This document shows positions 45,433 through 54,254 of a stretch of DNA of 64,000 nucleotides, piece after piece. This DNA comes from Segatella copri. GTDB lineage: Bacteria; Bacteroidota; Bacteroidia; Bacteroidales; Bacteroidaceae. The stretch covers positions 1 through 64,000 of the forward strand of contig NZ_VZAD01000042.1 of the NCBI RefSeq assembly GCF_009495355.1. Direction: 5' to 3'. Both the position numbers and the translations under genes were made by a program. How positions within the stretch are numbered: the first letter of the stretch is position 1; every line of letters starts with the position of its first letter. The notes under the pieces are model-generated. The model saw nothing but the letters and a program-made list of their open reading frames with translations. It was not told where the DNA came from and did no database searches.

Positions 45433-46641
45433 TTACTTACCGCTCATGGTTTTTGCAAACTCATGTGCATTATCCTGCGACTCAGCCATCTTGGCAGCCT
45501 CAGCAATTTTCTGATTGTAACGTTCTACGGTGATAGGCTTGATTTGCTGACCATCGGTCAACTTGGTAATGCCCTTTACTACCACACGGTCGCCTATGTG
45601 AAGACCAGAAGTTACGATATAGTTCTTGCCGTCATCCTGTGGATTCACCTTGATCTCAGAATACTTCACCTTGTTGTCCTTGGTGACGATGTAAACGAAG
45701 ATCTTGTCCTGAACCTGTGAGCAAGCCTCCTGAGGTATGACGATAGCGCTGTTGTTGTCGTTAGGAACAATGATAGAACCGGCGCCACCGCTCTTCAACA
45801 GCTTCTCTGGGTTGGGGAAATGAGCGATAAGAGATACAGAACCAGTGGCAGCATCGATGACACCACTCATCTTGACAACCTTACCTGGGTGATTATAGAC
45901 AGAGCCGTCAGCCAACTGCAACTTAACTGCAGGGAATGCGGCAATGGCAGCCTGAATACTGCCATTGGTCTTAGACATATTCAAAATCTGAGACTCAGAG
46001 AGAGAGAAGAACACCTCCAAGGTGCTGATGTTGGAAACTGTAGTAAGAGCTGGACCTGAAGCGCTTACCAAAGCACCTACCTTGAAAGGCAAGCTGCCAA
46101 CAACACCTGCAGAAGGACTGGTAACAGTACACCAAGTCAACTGCTCGCGAGCTGAAGCCAAAGCCGCCTCAGTCTGCGCTACCTGAGCCTTAGCTGTAGC
46201 ATAGCTGTTGGCTGCAGTAGAAAGTTCATACTGACCGATAATCTTGCTGTCGAAGAGCTTCTTGTTGTTCTCGTAAGTCAACTTAGCTGTGTTAGCCTGT
46301 GCCTTCGCTGTATTCACAGCTGCTGCAGCAGAGCGAACGGCAGCCTGATAAGTCTCGCTGTCGATAGAGAAAAGAGGCTGACCTGCAGAAACAGTCTGAC
46401 CCTCATGTACAAACACCTTTGTTATGAAACCCGAAACTTTCGGACGAACCTCTACATCCTGAATACCTTTAATTGTAGCAGGATAAGTAGTCTGCAAAGC
46501 GGCGCTGGTAGTTCCTATAGTCACTACAGCAAACTCATCATCGCCGAAGTTAGGCAGACCGCCCTTCTTGCTTCCGCCACATGATGTTAAAGTTGCGAGA
46601 GCTGCAAGAGCTGCAACAAACAAAACGTTTTTAATCTTCAT
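45433..46641 (-). CDS. RND efflux periplasmic adaptor (membrane-fusion protein)
   Basis: A 402-residue lipoprotein (ATLTSCGG lipobox near residue 21). Beta-barrel and lipoyl strands enclose an alpha-helical hairpin at about 95-165 rich in Ala, Lys and Gln (AAAVNTAKAQANTAKLTYEN). It bridges the pump and the outer-membrane channel. First gene of the efflux operon, with a -7 box 142 bp upstream and tandem 23-bp repeats further up. Confidence 0.94.
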   Translation of the reverse strand: MKIKNVLFVAALAALATLTSCGGSKKGGLPNFGDDEFAVVTIGTTSAALQTTYPATIKGIQDVEVRPKVSGFITKVFVHEGQTVSAGQPLFSIDSETYQAAVRSAAAAVNTAKAQANTAKLTYENNKKLFDSKIIGQYELSTAANSYATAKAQVAQTEAALASAREQLTWCTVTSPSAGVVGSLPFKVGALVSASGPALTTVSNISTLEVFFSLSESQILNMSKTNGSIQAAIAAFPAVKLQLADGSVYNHPGKVVKMSGVIDAATGSVSLIAHFPNPEKLLKSGGAGSIIVPNDNNSAIVIPQEACSQVQDKIFVYIVTKDNKVKYSEIKVNPQDDGKNYIVTSGLHIGDRVVVKGITKLTDGQQIKPITVERYNQKIAEAAKMAESQDNAHEFAKTMSGK

Positions 46642-46782
46642 ACCTATTTATTTAAATACAATTGTTATTATTAATCTGTTATTCAACATGCCACTACAGC
46701 ACATTGTCATTGCCTTTTTACAAGTAATCTGACTTTCTTATGTCGAAAACTCAAAATATCAATAGAGTTTTTAAAGGCGGTG

Positions 46783-46790
46783 CAAAATTA
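46783..46790 (-). promoter_or_regulatory. Candidate -7 box for the efflux operon
   Basis: The minus strand reads TAATTTTG, matching TAnnTTTG, 142 bp upstream of the adaptor ATG. No standard -33 partner; the operon may be activator dependent or have another start. Confidence 0.4.
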
Positions 46791-46873
46791 CTAATATTAT
46801 AGCAATATTGTACATTTGCCAAGTGTATTTTAACATTAATTATTTTGTATTTAGAGTTTTCCTCATGTAAGGA

Positions 46874-46987
46874 GCCTATTAAGCCTAATCTTGCCATCTA
46901 TTAAGGCCAACACCGGTCGTCTATTATGACCGCGCTTGGTCATCTATTAAGACCAAGTCTGGTCATCTATTAAGGCCAAGTCTGGTC
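46874..46987. repeat. Tandem 23-bp direct repeats upstream of RND operon
   Basis: Four consecutive 23-bp units (46896-46918, 46919-46941, 46942-46964, 46965-46987) follow ATCTATTAAGgCCAAGtCtGGTC; the second is the most diverged. A decayed fifth unit precedes them at about 46874-46895. The region is non-coding and sits 84-204 bp upstream of the -7 box. Confidence 0.85.
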
Positions 46988-47095
46988 TTTATAGGTGACG
47001 AAGCTCAGTAACAGAAGACGAGGGGCATTTCCTGCTTTTTTATTTTTCCAACTGTGGAAATTTTCTTTTCCAACTATCTCTTACGGAAAAGCCAG

Positions 47096-48523
47096 TTACT
47101 CTATCAGTCCGTGCTCCTTGGCTTTCTGCATAAGCAATTCCATAAGGGGCTCACGCTCATTGGCCACCTTGCCGTCCAGCACAGCGTCCTTGAGAGTCTG
47201 CTTCAGCGCTCCTACCTCAGGACAGGAGCCCAAATGGAACATTTCCATGATTTCCCTGCCATCTATACAAGGCTGGAACAGTCGCTTGTAGTCGCGCACC
47301 TTCAAGTCGGCAATCTTTTCGCGCACCAAGCGGAAATTATCCAGGAAGTGCTGTTTGCGCACTTGGTTTTTGCTGGTAATGTCGGCTTCGCAAAGTGTCA
47401 TCAAGTCGTCAATATCATCGCCGGCATCGTTCAGAAGTCGACGCACAGCGCTGTCGGTCACTTCCTCGTCGGAAATAACAATAGGGCGCATGTGCAACTC
47501 TACGAGTTTCTGCACATATTTCATCTTGGCATCCATGGGCAACTTCATGCGACGGAACATCGAAGGAATCATTCTGGCTCCCACGACATTATGGTTACGG
47601 AAAGTCCAGCCTGCCTGATTGTCCCATCGCTTGCTGCGTGGTTTACCTATGTCATGAAGCAAGGCAGCCCAACGCAACCAGAGGTTAGAGGTTTGACGGC
47701 AAACATTTTCGAGCACCTCCATCGTATGGTCATAGTTGTTCTTATGCGAGCGACCGCAACGTGTCTCCACCTTGTCAAGTTCACAAAGTTCGGGCATGAT
47801 GAGCTGCAGAAGCCCTGTATCCTTGAGATAATAGAATCCACAACTGGGATGAGGCGAAAGCATAATCTTGTTCATCTCGTCGGCTATGCGCTCACCGCTG
47901 ATAATCTTCAGTCGGTCGGCATTGCGCGAGAGTGCCTCGTAGGTTTCGTCCTCTATCTGAAAGTTGAGCTGAGTGGCGAAGCGCACACAACGCATCATGC
48001 GCAAAGGATCATCGCTGAAGGTAATATCTGGATCAAGTGGTGTTGCCACAATTCCGTCTTCCAGGTCATAGACTCCATCAAAGGGATCAACCAGTTCACC
48101 AAAGCGATTGCTGTTGAGACAAACAGCCAGCGCATTGATGGTAAAGTCACGACGGTTCTGATCGTCCTCGAGCGTTCCATCCTCCACAATGGGCTTGCGC
48201 GAATCGTGATTATAACTCTCTTTACGTGCACCGACAAACTCGACCTCTATATCACGATACTTCACCTGTGCAGTGCCAAAGTTGCGGAATACAGACAGAT
48301 GAGCCTTCCTGCCCAGTTTCTGTTTAAGAGCAGAAGCCACCTGTATGCCGCTTCCCACCACCACAACGTCAATATCATTGGAAGGCCGTTCCAGGAAAAG
48401 GTCTCTCACATATCCGCCTACCACATAGCATTCCAGTCCCAAGCTGTCTGCTGCCTGTGATATAAGATGAAAAATGTCTTTATCAAGTATTTTTGCCAGT
48501 TCGGCATTGGATAGATTTCTCAT
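47096..48523 (-). CDS. cca: tRNA nucleotidyltransferase (CCA-adding) with HD domain
   Basis: A 475-residue class II nucleotidyltransferase. The head motif is YVVGGYVRDLFL, with catalytic Asp residues in NDIDVVVVG, followed by the TRRDFTINAL-type motif (NRRDFTINAL). An HD domain follows (LLHDIGKP). It should add or repair the 3' CCA of tRNAs; that fits the tRNA-Pro gene here, which has no encoded CCA. A poly(A) polymerase role cannot be excluded from sequence, but in Bacteroidota this architecture is normally the CCA enzyme. Confidence 0.9.
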   Translation of the reverse strand: MRNLSNAELAKILDKDIFHLISQAADSLGLECYVVGGYVRDLFLERPSNDIDVVVVGSGIQVASALKQKLGRKAHLSVFRNFGTAQVKYRDIEVEFVGARKESYNHDSRKPIVEDGTLEDDQNRRDFTINALAVCLNSNRFGELVDPFDGVYDLEDGIVATPLDPDITFSDDPLRMMRCVRFATQLNFQIEDETYEALSRNADRLKIISGERIADEMNKIMLSPHPSCGFYYLKDTGLLQLIMPELCELDKVETRCGRSHKNNYDHTMEVLENVCRQTSNLWLRWAALLHDIGKPRSKRWDNQAGWTFRNHNVVGARMIPSMFRRMKLPMDAKMKYVQKLVELHMRPIVISDEEVTDSAVRRLLNDAGDDIDDLMTLCEADITSKNQVRKQHFLDNFRLVREKIADLKVRDYKRLFQPCIDGREIMEMFHLGSCPEVGALKQTLKDAVLDGKVANEREPLMELLMQKAKEHGLIE

Positions 48524-48543
48524 TTCTATATAATTTCAGACTG

Positions 48544-48574
48544 CAAAGTTACTGCAAATCGAAGACAATACAAA
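48544..48574 (-). promoter_or_regulatory. cca promoter with -33 and -7 boxes
   Basis: On the minus strand, TTTG (complement of 48571-48574) and TAACTTTG (complement of 48544-48551) are 19 bp apart, 20 bp before the cca start. Most of this promoter is duplicated 81 bp upstream. Confidence 0.75.
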
Positions 48575-48657
48575 ATAAAAAAGGATTTTTTTGTTTTTAT
48601 TGTTGAGATGCAGCGTAACTTATCTAAAGTTACTGCAAATCGAAGACAATACAAAAT
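48545..48657. repeat. Exact 32-bp direct repeat duplicating the cca promoter
   Basis: The 32-nt sequence beginning AAAGTTACTGCAAATCGAAG occurs at 48545-48576 and again at 48626-48657 with no mismatch. It spans the -7 and -33 boxes of the cca promoter. In the outer copy the base completing TAACTTTG is changed (to TAACTTTA), so it is probably a poor promoter. Confidence 0.9.
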
Positions 48658-48685
48658 GTTTCGCCACTTATTTTTATACAATATA

Positions 48686-48717
48686 TTTGGCTATTTCATC
48701 AGAAATGCTTAAATTTG
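48686..48717 (+). promoter_or_regulatory. Promoter of the DUF1599-tpiA-folE operon
   Basis: TTTG at 48686-48689 and TAAATTTG at 48710-48717 are 20 bp apart; the -7 box ends 20 bp before the DUF1599 ATG. Confidence 0.75.
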
Positions 48718-48737
48718 CAGCGATTTTCGAAAATATT

Positions 48738-49286
48738 ATGGCAGATTCAGCAAAAACAGAGCAGCAGTTTAAGGACGTCCTGACAGAGTGCAGAACGCTT
48801 TTCCAAAAGAAGCTGCACGACTACGGCGCATCATGGCGCATCCTGCGTCCCTCTTCGCTTACCGACCAGCTTTATATCAAGGCAAAGCGCATCCGCTCAC
48901 TTGAAATAAAGAAGGAGTCGCTCGTGGGCGAAGGCATCCGACCCGAATTCATCGCCCTCATCAACTACGGCATCGTGGGCATCATACAGCTCGAGAAAGG
49001 TTATGTGGACGAGGTGGACATCACTTCCGACGAAGCATTGCAACTATACGACAAGTATGCCCTTGAGGCTCTGCAGCTCATGACACGGAAGAACCACGAC
49101 TATGACGAGGCATGGCGCTCTATGAGAGTGAGCAGCTATACCGACTTCATCCTCACCAAGATACAGCGAGTAAAGGAAATAGAAGACATTCAGGGCGACA
49201 CACTCGTTTCGGAAGGCATAGATGCCAACTATATGGACATCATCAACTATGCCGTTTTCGGAGTCATCAAGATGAGTGAAGAGTAA
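48738..49286 (+). CDS. DUF1599-domain protein
   Basis: A 182-residue cytoplasmic protein with two copies of a DUF1599 unit. Each has a HDY (LHDYGASWRILRPSS and NHDYDEAWRSMRVSS) and a downstream EGI ... INYG/INYAV segment. The duplication is typical. Function is unknown. I chose ATG 48738 because the codons upstream cover the promoter. First gene of a conserved Bacteroidales run with the DoxX-like protein, tpiA, a SPOR protein and folE. Confidence 0.88.
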   Translation: MADSAKTEQQFKDVLTECRTLFQKKLHDYGASWRILRPSSLTDQLYIKAKRIRSLEIKKESLVGEGIRPEFIALINYGIVGIIQLEKGYVDEVDITSDEALQLYDKYALEALQLMTRKNHDYDEAWRSMRVSSYTDFILTKIQRVKEIEDIQGDTLVSEGIDANYMDIINYAVFGVIKMSEE

Positions 49287-49310
49287 AGAATGACGACTGA
49301 GAAATGAGGA

Positions 49311-51404
49311 ATGAAGAATAAGGCAACACAAATCATCAGGAACACGGCAGTCAACATAGGGCGGCTGCTCATGGCGGCGACCTTCATCTTCTCCGGATAC
49401 GTGAAGGCCATCGACCCATTGGGCACACAATACAAACTCGCCGACTACCTGCAGGCAATGGGGCTCGGGAGTTTTCTGCCCGAATGGACGCTGCTCGTTG
49501 GAGCAGTTCTACTGGCTGCGCTGGAGTTCTCGTTGGGCATCTTCCTGTTGTTTGCCATCAGAAGACACCTCGTCTCAAAGATTGTACTCGCGCTGATGAG
49601 CATCATGACCCTGCTCACCCTGTGGATAGTCATCGCCAACCCCGTGAAAGACTGCGGATGCTTCGGCGATGCAGTCGTACTGAGCAACGGACAGACCTTC
49701 ATCAAGAACATCATCCTGCTCGCCATAGCACTCATGCTGCAGAAATGGCCTACAAGCATGGTGAGGTTCGTATCGAAGAAAACACAATGGATCGTCATCA
49801 ACTATACGGTCATCTTCGCCTTGGCACTCAGCGCATGGAGTCTGTGGGACTTACCCCCGTTCGATTTCCGTCCCTACCACGTGGGAGCCAACATAGCACA
49901 GGGAATGAAGATTCCACAAGGTGCGCCACAACCGCAGTTCGAGACCACATTCATACTCGAGAAGAACGGTCAGCAAAAGGAATTCACCCTCGACAACTAT
50001 CCAGACTCCACATGGACTTTCGTCGACTCGAAAACTGTGCAGACAGCCGAAGGATACGTGCCACCGATACACGACTTCAGCATACAGGACAACAAAACGG
50101 GTGAAGACATTACACAAGAGGTGCTGAACGATACAGGTTACACCTTCCTGCTCATCTCGCCCACCCTGGCTTACGCCGACGATTCCAACTTCGGCAGAAT
50201 AGACCAGATATACGAGTTTGCACAAGACTATGGCTATCGGTTCATCTGTCTCACGGCAAGTTCAGACAAGGACATCGCCAAATGGCAGGACATCACAGGA
50301 GCAGAATATCCCTTCTACACTACCGATGCCACAACCCTGAAGACGATGATAAGAAGCAACCCCGGACTGATGCTCCTGCACCATGGAACCATCATACAGA
50401 AATGGAGCCACAACAAGCTGCCACAGCCCGAGGAACTCAATCAGCCCTTGGAGAAAAGCGCATTGGGCAAGATGCCATCCGACAGCATACCACGCAAGAT
50501 CCTGCTCATGCTCATGTGGTTTGTGCTGCCCCTCACACTCCTCGCCATCGCCGACAGACTATGGGCTTGGACAACATGGGTGAAAAAGAAGAAAGAGAAT
50601 GCTAACAAGATAATATCAACTTTTAACAAAAAAGAAAAGAAAATGAGAAAGAAAATTGTAGCAGGCAACTGGAAAATGAACATGAACCTGCAAGATGGTG
50701 TAGCTCTCGCTAAGGAAATCAACGAGGCTTTGGTAGCAGACAAACCAAACTGCGACGTTGTTATCTGCACTCCATTCATCCACTTGGCTTCAGTAGCTCA
50801 GGTCTTGAATGCAGAGGTAGTAGGTCTTGGTGCAGAGAACTGCGCAGACAAGGAGAAAGGCGCTTACACCGGTGAAGTTTCAGCAGAAATGGTAAAGAGC
50901 ACAGGTGCTCAGTATGTCATTCTCGGTCACTCAGAGCGTCGCCAGTACTATGGTGAGACTGCAGAAATCTTGAAAGAGAAGGTAGAGTTGGCTCTGAAGA
51001 ACGGCTTGAAGGTAATCTTCTGCTGCGGCGAGACTCTCGAGGAGCGCGAGGCTGAGAAGCAGAACGAGGTTGTAAAGGCAGAGCTTGAGGGTTCAGTATT
51101 CCACCTCGACGCAGAGGCTTGGAAGAACATCATCCTCGCCTACGAGCCAATCTGGGCTATCGGTACAGGCAAGACTGCCACATCCGACCAGGCTGAGGAA
51201 ATGTTGGCTTACATCCGCTCTATCGTAGCAGAAAAGTATGGCAACGAGGCTGCAGAGGAAACATCTATCCTCTATGGCGGAAGCTGCAAGGCAAGCAATG
51301 CTCCAGAGCTCTTTGCTAAGCCAAATATCGACGGCGGTTTGATTGGTGGCGCTTCTTTGAAGGCAGCTGACTTCAAGGGCATCATCGACGCTTGGAAGAA
51401 GTAA
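49311..51404 (+). CDS. DoxX-like membrane protein fused in frame to triosephosphate isomerase
   Basis: A single 697-codon frame. Residues about 1-150 are a four-helix DoxX/MauE-like membrane domain ([20 protein letters not shown] ... KDCGCFGD). Residues about 200-395 look like a thioredoxin-fold domain without a CxxC motif. One TM helix follows at about 405-425. After a Lys-rich linker, a complete TpiA begins at Met445. In related genomes these are normally two adjacent genes. No stop codon separates them in this frame, while both other frames have stops in the linker (for example TAA within gctaac and ttttaac). A real fusion, internal re-initiation at Met445, or a one-base error in the A-rich linker are all possible. 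Confidence 0.75.
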   Translation: MKNKATQIIRNTAVNIGRLLMAATFIFSGYVKAIDPLGTQYKLADYLQAMGLGSFLPEWTLLVGAVLLAALEFSLGIFLLFAIRRHLVSKIVLALMSIMTLLTLWIVIANPVKDCGCFGDAVVLSNGQTFIKNIILLAIALMLQKWPTSMVRFVSKKTQWIVINYTVIFALALSAWSLWDLPPFDFRPYHVGANIAQGMKIPQGAPQPQFETTFILEKNGQQKEFTLDNYPDSTWTFVDSKTVQTAEGYVPPIHDFSIQDNKTGEDITQEVLNDTGYTFLLISPTLAYADDSNFGRIDQIYEFAQDYGYRFICLTASSDKDIAKWQDITGAEYPFYTTDATTLKTMIRSNPGLMLLHHGTIIQKWSHNKLPQPEELNQPLEKSALGKMPSDSIPRKILLMLMWFVLPLTLLAIADRLWAWTTWVKKKKENANKIISTFNKKEKKMRKKIVAGNWKMNMNLQDGVALAKEINEALVADKPNCDVVICTPFIHLASVAQVLNAEVVGLGAENCADKEKGAYTGEVSAEMVKSTGAQYVILGHSERRQYYGETAEILKEKVELALKNGLKVIFCCGETLEEREAEKQNEVVKAELEGSVFHLDAEAWKNIILAYEPIWAIGTGKTATSDQAEEMLAYIRSIVAEKYGNEAAEETSILYGGSCKASNAPELFAKPNIDGGLIGGASLKAADFKGIIDAWKK
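50643..51404 (+). CDS. tpiA: Triosephosphate isomerase (probable separate translation start)
   Basis: 253 residues, the normal TpiA length, beginning at the internal ATG 50643. The enzyme interconverts dihydroxyacetone phosphate and glyceraldehyde 3-phosphate. Catalytic elements are present: Asn/Lys in AGNWKMN, the catalytic His in ILGHSERR, Glu in [12 protein letters not shown], and the phosphate loop [10 protein letters not shown] ... IGGASL. The A-rich stretch just upstream (aaaaaagaaaagaaa) is the usual type of leader for Bacteroidota translation starts, supporting independent initiation even though the upstream frame is open. Confidence 0.93.
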   Translation: MRKKIVAGNWKMNMNLQDGVALAKEINEALVADKPNCDVVICTPFIHLASVAQVLNAEVVGLGAENCADKEKGAYTGEVSAEMVKSTGAQYVILGHSERRQYYGETAEILKEKVELALKNGLKVIFCCGETLEEREAEKQNEVVKAELEGSVFHLDAEAWKNIILAYEPIWAIGTGKTATSDQAEEMLAYIRSIVAEKYGNEAAEETSILYGGSCKASNAPELFAKPNIDGGLIGGASLKAADFKGIIDAWKK

Positions 51405-51530
51405 TTTCTGAAAAGCTAACAGAATCATTACATATTGTCAGCATGGGCTACTGCTGCCTCGCATCAAATACGGGGCAGCAGAAAGTCTATAGCTGATATT
51501 TCCATTTTTATCAAAAACATTAAAATCATC

Positions 51531-52175
51531 ATGAAGCAATTCGTCATCGTACTTATCGCAGCACTCTGCTCTGCCACTATGGCTCATGCGCAGAAGTATC
51601 TCGACCACTTGCAGCAACGAACCCCAGGACAGGGAACTGTTACCGTGAAACAGAGCAAGGAAATCGACGAATTGGTCAATGGCAAGGCTGCAAAACCACA
51701 GGCAGACAAGCAGAAGACAGAAACGTCGCAAAAGGCCAACCCTCAGCATCACGAAGAGGGACAAAACAAGAAGCCCGCTCCCGACTCGGTAAAGAAACAA
51801 CAAACACCCGATACTGCCAAGAAAGCTGAACACAGCAATACAGAGGGCAAAAATAACGAAGAAACAGATACACCTGCAGTCGACATGCACAAGAAAGTGA
51901 TGCGTGGAAGCTACAAGGTTACAGGATATAGAGTACAGGCTTATGCCGGAGGCAACTCACGAAACGACCGACTGAAGGCAGAACGAATAGGAAACGCCAT
52001 CAAAATGCGTTATCCCGACCAGCCCGTATACGTACATTTCTATTCACCAAGATGGATCTGCCGCGTGGGCAACTTCCGCTCTCTCGAAGAGGCACGGAAG
52101 ATGCTTGCCAAGGTAAAGGCCATGGGCTACAGACAAGCCTGTCTGGTGAAGGGAAAAATCACAGTACAATATTAA
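51531..52175 (+). CDS. SPOR-domain secreted protein
   Basis: A 214-residue exported protein. Signal peptide about 1-21 (KQFVIVLIAALCSATMAHAQ). The middle (about 45-120) is Lys/Gln/Pro-rich and likely disordered. The C-terminal SPOR domain (about 125-214) has the characteristic GYRVQAYAGGNSRNDRLKAE and PRWICRVGNF RSLEEA elements. SPOR domains bind peptidoglycan stripped of stem peptides, often at division sites. The start is ATG 51531, since it begins the signal peptide. It is followed 24 bp later by folE. Confidence 0.88.
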   Translation: MKQFVIVLIAALCSATMAHAQKYLDHLQQRTPGQGTVTVKQSKEIDELVNGKAAKPQADKQKTETSQKANPQHHEEGQNKKPAPDSVKKQQTPDTAKKAEHSNTEGKNNEETDTPAVDMHKKVMRGSYKVTGYRVQAYAGGNSRNDRLKAERIGNAIKMRYPDQPVYVHFYSPRWICRVGNFRSLEEARKMLAKVKAMGYRQACLVKGKITVQY

Positions 52176-52199
52176 GATTAAGCACACTAAAGTAAAATC

Positions 52200-52793
52200 A
52201 TGAATCCAGAAACAGAATTTCGCGAAGGCCTCGACGAACTGGCCGTACACTACAAAGAAGTACTCAAACTATTGGGCGAAGACCCTGAGCGTGAGGGACT
52301 CGTCAAGACACCGATGCGAGTGGCCAAAGCCATGCAGGTGCTTACACGCGGATACACACAAGACCCTCACAAGGTCCTGACTGACGCACTCTTTGCCGAG
52401 AAATACGACCAGATGGTCATCGTCAAGGACATCGACTTCTTCTCGATGTGCGAACACCACATGCTGCCTTTCTATGGCAAGGCTCACGTGGCATACATCC
52501 CCAACGGACACATCACAGGACTGAGCAAGATAGCCCGCGTGGTGGACATCTACAGCCATCGCCTTCAGGTGCAGGAGCGCCTCACACAGCAAATCAAGGA
52601 CTGCATACAGGAAACCCTCAAACCTCAGGGCGTGATGGTTGTCATAGAAGCCAAGCATATGTGCATGCAGATGAGAGGTGTGGAAAAGCAGAACAGCATC
52701 ACGACAACAAGCGACTATAGTGGTGTATTCAACTCTCTCAACACCCGGCAGGAATTCATGAACCTCCTGAGAGGTGAAAGCAAGAGAATCTAA
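52200..52793 (+). CDS. folE: GTP cyclohydrolase I
   Basis: A 197-residue enzyme that converts GTP to dihydroneopterin triphosphate, the first step of folate synthesis. Zinc ligands are in [11 protein letters not shown] and [10 protein letters not shown]; the [20 protein letters not shown] signature is intact. It is of the type I (FolE) form. The next gene is 86 bp away across a low-complexity spacer with an inverted repeat. Confidence 0.96.
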   Translation: MNPETEFREGLDELAVHYKEVLKLLGEDPEREGLVKTPMRVAKAMQVLTRGYTQDPHKVLTDALFAEKYDQMVIVKDIDFFSMCEHHMLPFYGKAHVAYIPNGHITGLSKIARVVDIYSHRLQVQERLTQQIKDCIQETLKPQGVMVVIEAKHMCMQMRGVEKQNSITTTSDYSGVFNSLNTRQEFMNLLRGESKRI

Positions 52794-52796
52794 ATA

Positions 52797-52879
52797 TAGT
52801 GTTCCGTGTTTAATGTTTAGCTTGTACTTATGGATGCTAACATTAAACACGAAATACTAAACATTAAACACTAAACACA
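52797..52879. repeat. ACATTAAAC repeats with inverted copy after folE
   Basis: GTGTTTAATGTTTAG (52807-52821) is nearly the complement of CTAACATTAAACAC (52837-52850), giving an A/T-rich stem. Two further ACATTAAA/ACTAAACA copies follow to 52878. It may serve as a weak terminator for folE. Confidence 0.5.
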
Positions 52880-53638
52880 ATGATGAAATTTATCTCGTGG
52901 AACGTGAACGGCCTGCGCGCCTGTGTCGGTAAAGAGTTTGAACAACAGTTCAAACAGCTCGATGCCGATTTCTTCTGTCTGCAGGAAACCAAGATGCAGC
53001 AAGGTCAACTCGACTTAAGCTTTGACGGTTACGAAAGTTACTGGAACTATGCCGAGAAGAAAGGCTATTCTGGCACAGCTATTTACACCAAGCATAAGCC
53101 ATTGGGAGTAAGCTACGGCATGGGCATCGAAGAACACGATCACGAGGGACGCATCATCACCTTAGAGTACGAAGACTTCTATCTCGTTACCGTCTACACT
53201 CCAAACTCTCAGAATGAATTGCGTCGGCTCGACTACAGAATGACATGGGAAGAAGACTTCCGCAAGTTTCTCAAAGACCTCGATGCCAAGAAACCCGTCA
53301 TCGTATGCGGCGACATGAACGTGGCTCATCAGGAAATAGATATCAAGAATCCGAAGACAAACCGACGCAATGCTGGCTTTACCGATGAGGAGCGCGAAAA
53401 GATGACACAGTTATTAGAAGCTGGTTTCATAGACACCTTCCGCTACAAGCATCCGGAAGACGTCACCTATTCATGGTGGTCGTACCGTTTCCGTGCCCGT
53501 GAGAAGAATGCAGGCTGGCGTATCGACTATTTCCTTGTTTCCGAACGTCTGAAGGAAAAGATCAGCGAGGCTTCTATCCTCACCGACTTCATGGGCAGTG
53601 ACCATTGCCCTGTAGAACTCGACTTGAAATTCTCATGA
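52880..53638 (+). CDS. xth: Exodeoxyribonuclease III (AP endonuclease, Xth family)
   Basis: A 252-residue DNA-repair nuclease for abasic sites. Conserved motifs in order: [17 protein letters not shown] (metal-binding Glu), [41 protein letters not shown] and the final GSDHCPVEL (catalytic His). Two tandem ATG codons open the gene; either may start it. It is followed by A/T-rich spacer and a tRNA gene. Confidence 0.95.
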   Translation: MMKFISWNVNGLRACVGKEFEQQFKQLDADFFCLQETKMQQGQLDLSFDGYESYWNYAEKKGYSGTAIYTKHKPLGVSYGMGIEEHDHEGRIITLEYEDFYLVTVYTPNSQNELRRLDYRMTWEEDFRKFLKDLDAKKPVIVCGDMNVAHQEIDIKNPKTNRRNAGFTDEEREKMTQLLEAGFIDTFRYKHPEDVTYSWWSYRFRAREKNAGWRIDYFLVSERLKEKISEASILTDFMGSDHCPVELDLKFS

Positions 53639-53880
53639 TGAGGCAAGGAAAGTCTTTTCTATGGTGTATTCCTTAACGTTAAATACAGAACATTGAACAT
53701 TAAGCGAGGAACAGCAAGCGGTGAACATTAAGCGGTGAACTGCATACCCAGCAATAAAACACTTGTCTTAACTTCTTAACTCCTTAACCTAATATAATAA
53801 GGTAAAAGAGCAGAATGTCCATCAAGAATCGCTAAAAAAGCAAAGATGTATGCGAAAAAACTGCAAAAAACGATTAAATA

Positions 53881-53912
53881 TTTGTTCATTTCAAAATAAT
53901 ATCATACCTTTG
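53881..53912 (+). promoter_or_regulatory. tRNA-Pro promoter with -33 and -7 boxes
   Basis: TTTG at 53881-53884 and TACCTTTG at 53905-53912 are 20 bp apart, an excellent match, about 33 bp before the mature tRNA. Confidence 0.85.
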
Positions 53913-53944
53913 CAACCGCAAATGTTCAATAGAGCATAAGCAAT

Positions 53945-54017
53945 CGGGATTTGGCGCAGTTGGTAGCGCACACGTCTGGGGGGCGCGAGGTCGCTGGTTC
54001 GAGTCCAGTAATCCCGA
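53945..54017 (+). tRNA. tRNA-Pro (anticodon GGG)
   Basis: A 73-nt cloverleaf. Acceptor CGGGATT / AATCCCG is perfect, and the D stem is GCGC / GCGC. The anticodon loop CTGGGGG places GGG at positions 34-36. The T arm GCTGG TTCGAGT CCAGT is standard. The anticodon stem CACGT / GCGCG contains an A-C mismatch at 28/42. CCA is not encoded (ACA follows), so the CCA enzyme must add it. Promoter and terminator both flank it. Confidence 0.9.
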
Positions 54018-54026
54018 CATAAAAGA

Positions 54027-54068
54027 CGAGAGGTCATTAAGCAACAGCTTATACCTCTCGTTTTTTTT
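54027..54068 (+). terminator. Intrinsic terminator of tRNA-Pro
   Basis: The stem CGAGAGGT / ACCTCTCG encloses an 18-nt loop, followed by eight T residues. Confidence 0.9.
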
Positions 54069-54254
54069 GCGTTTATTAACAACCTATCATGCAAGATTTC
54101 TTCTCTATTTCGTTTTAAACATAGAAAAAAGTCACAATCAAGGCAACAACGGCGCAATCCTTCAAGCAAAAGATATGAGGGAAATACCATTTGCCGACAG
54201 GAGGACGATAATAGCAAGATAATAATATTAATCATTAAAAACAATAACAAAACA

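Larger units (their letters stand above)
46642..47095. other. Control region upstream of the RND efflux operon
   Basis: A 454-bp stretch without a gene. It contains a minus-strand -7 box (46783-46790), tandem 23-bp repeats (46874-46987) and a short stem tttcca / tggaaa at 47045-47060 near the end of the CCA enzyme gene. No local transcription-factor gene is present. Confidence 0.6.
53639..54254. other. Spacer with repeats and the tRNA-Pro unit
   Basis: From 53639 to about 53880 I see only degenerate ACATTAA and CTTAACTCC-type repeats and A/T-rich sequence. The promoter, tRNA-Pro and terminator follow to 54068. From 54069 to 54254 there is A/T-rich leader sequence for the lipoprotein gene with no clear two-box promoter. 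Confidence 0.6.

Noticed and set aside
47041-47065. Terminator for cca from the tttcca/tggaaa stem
   Set aside because: The stem is only 6 bp and the T-rich side is on the plus strand, where no gene ends.
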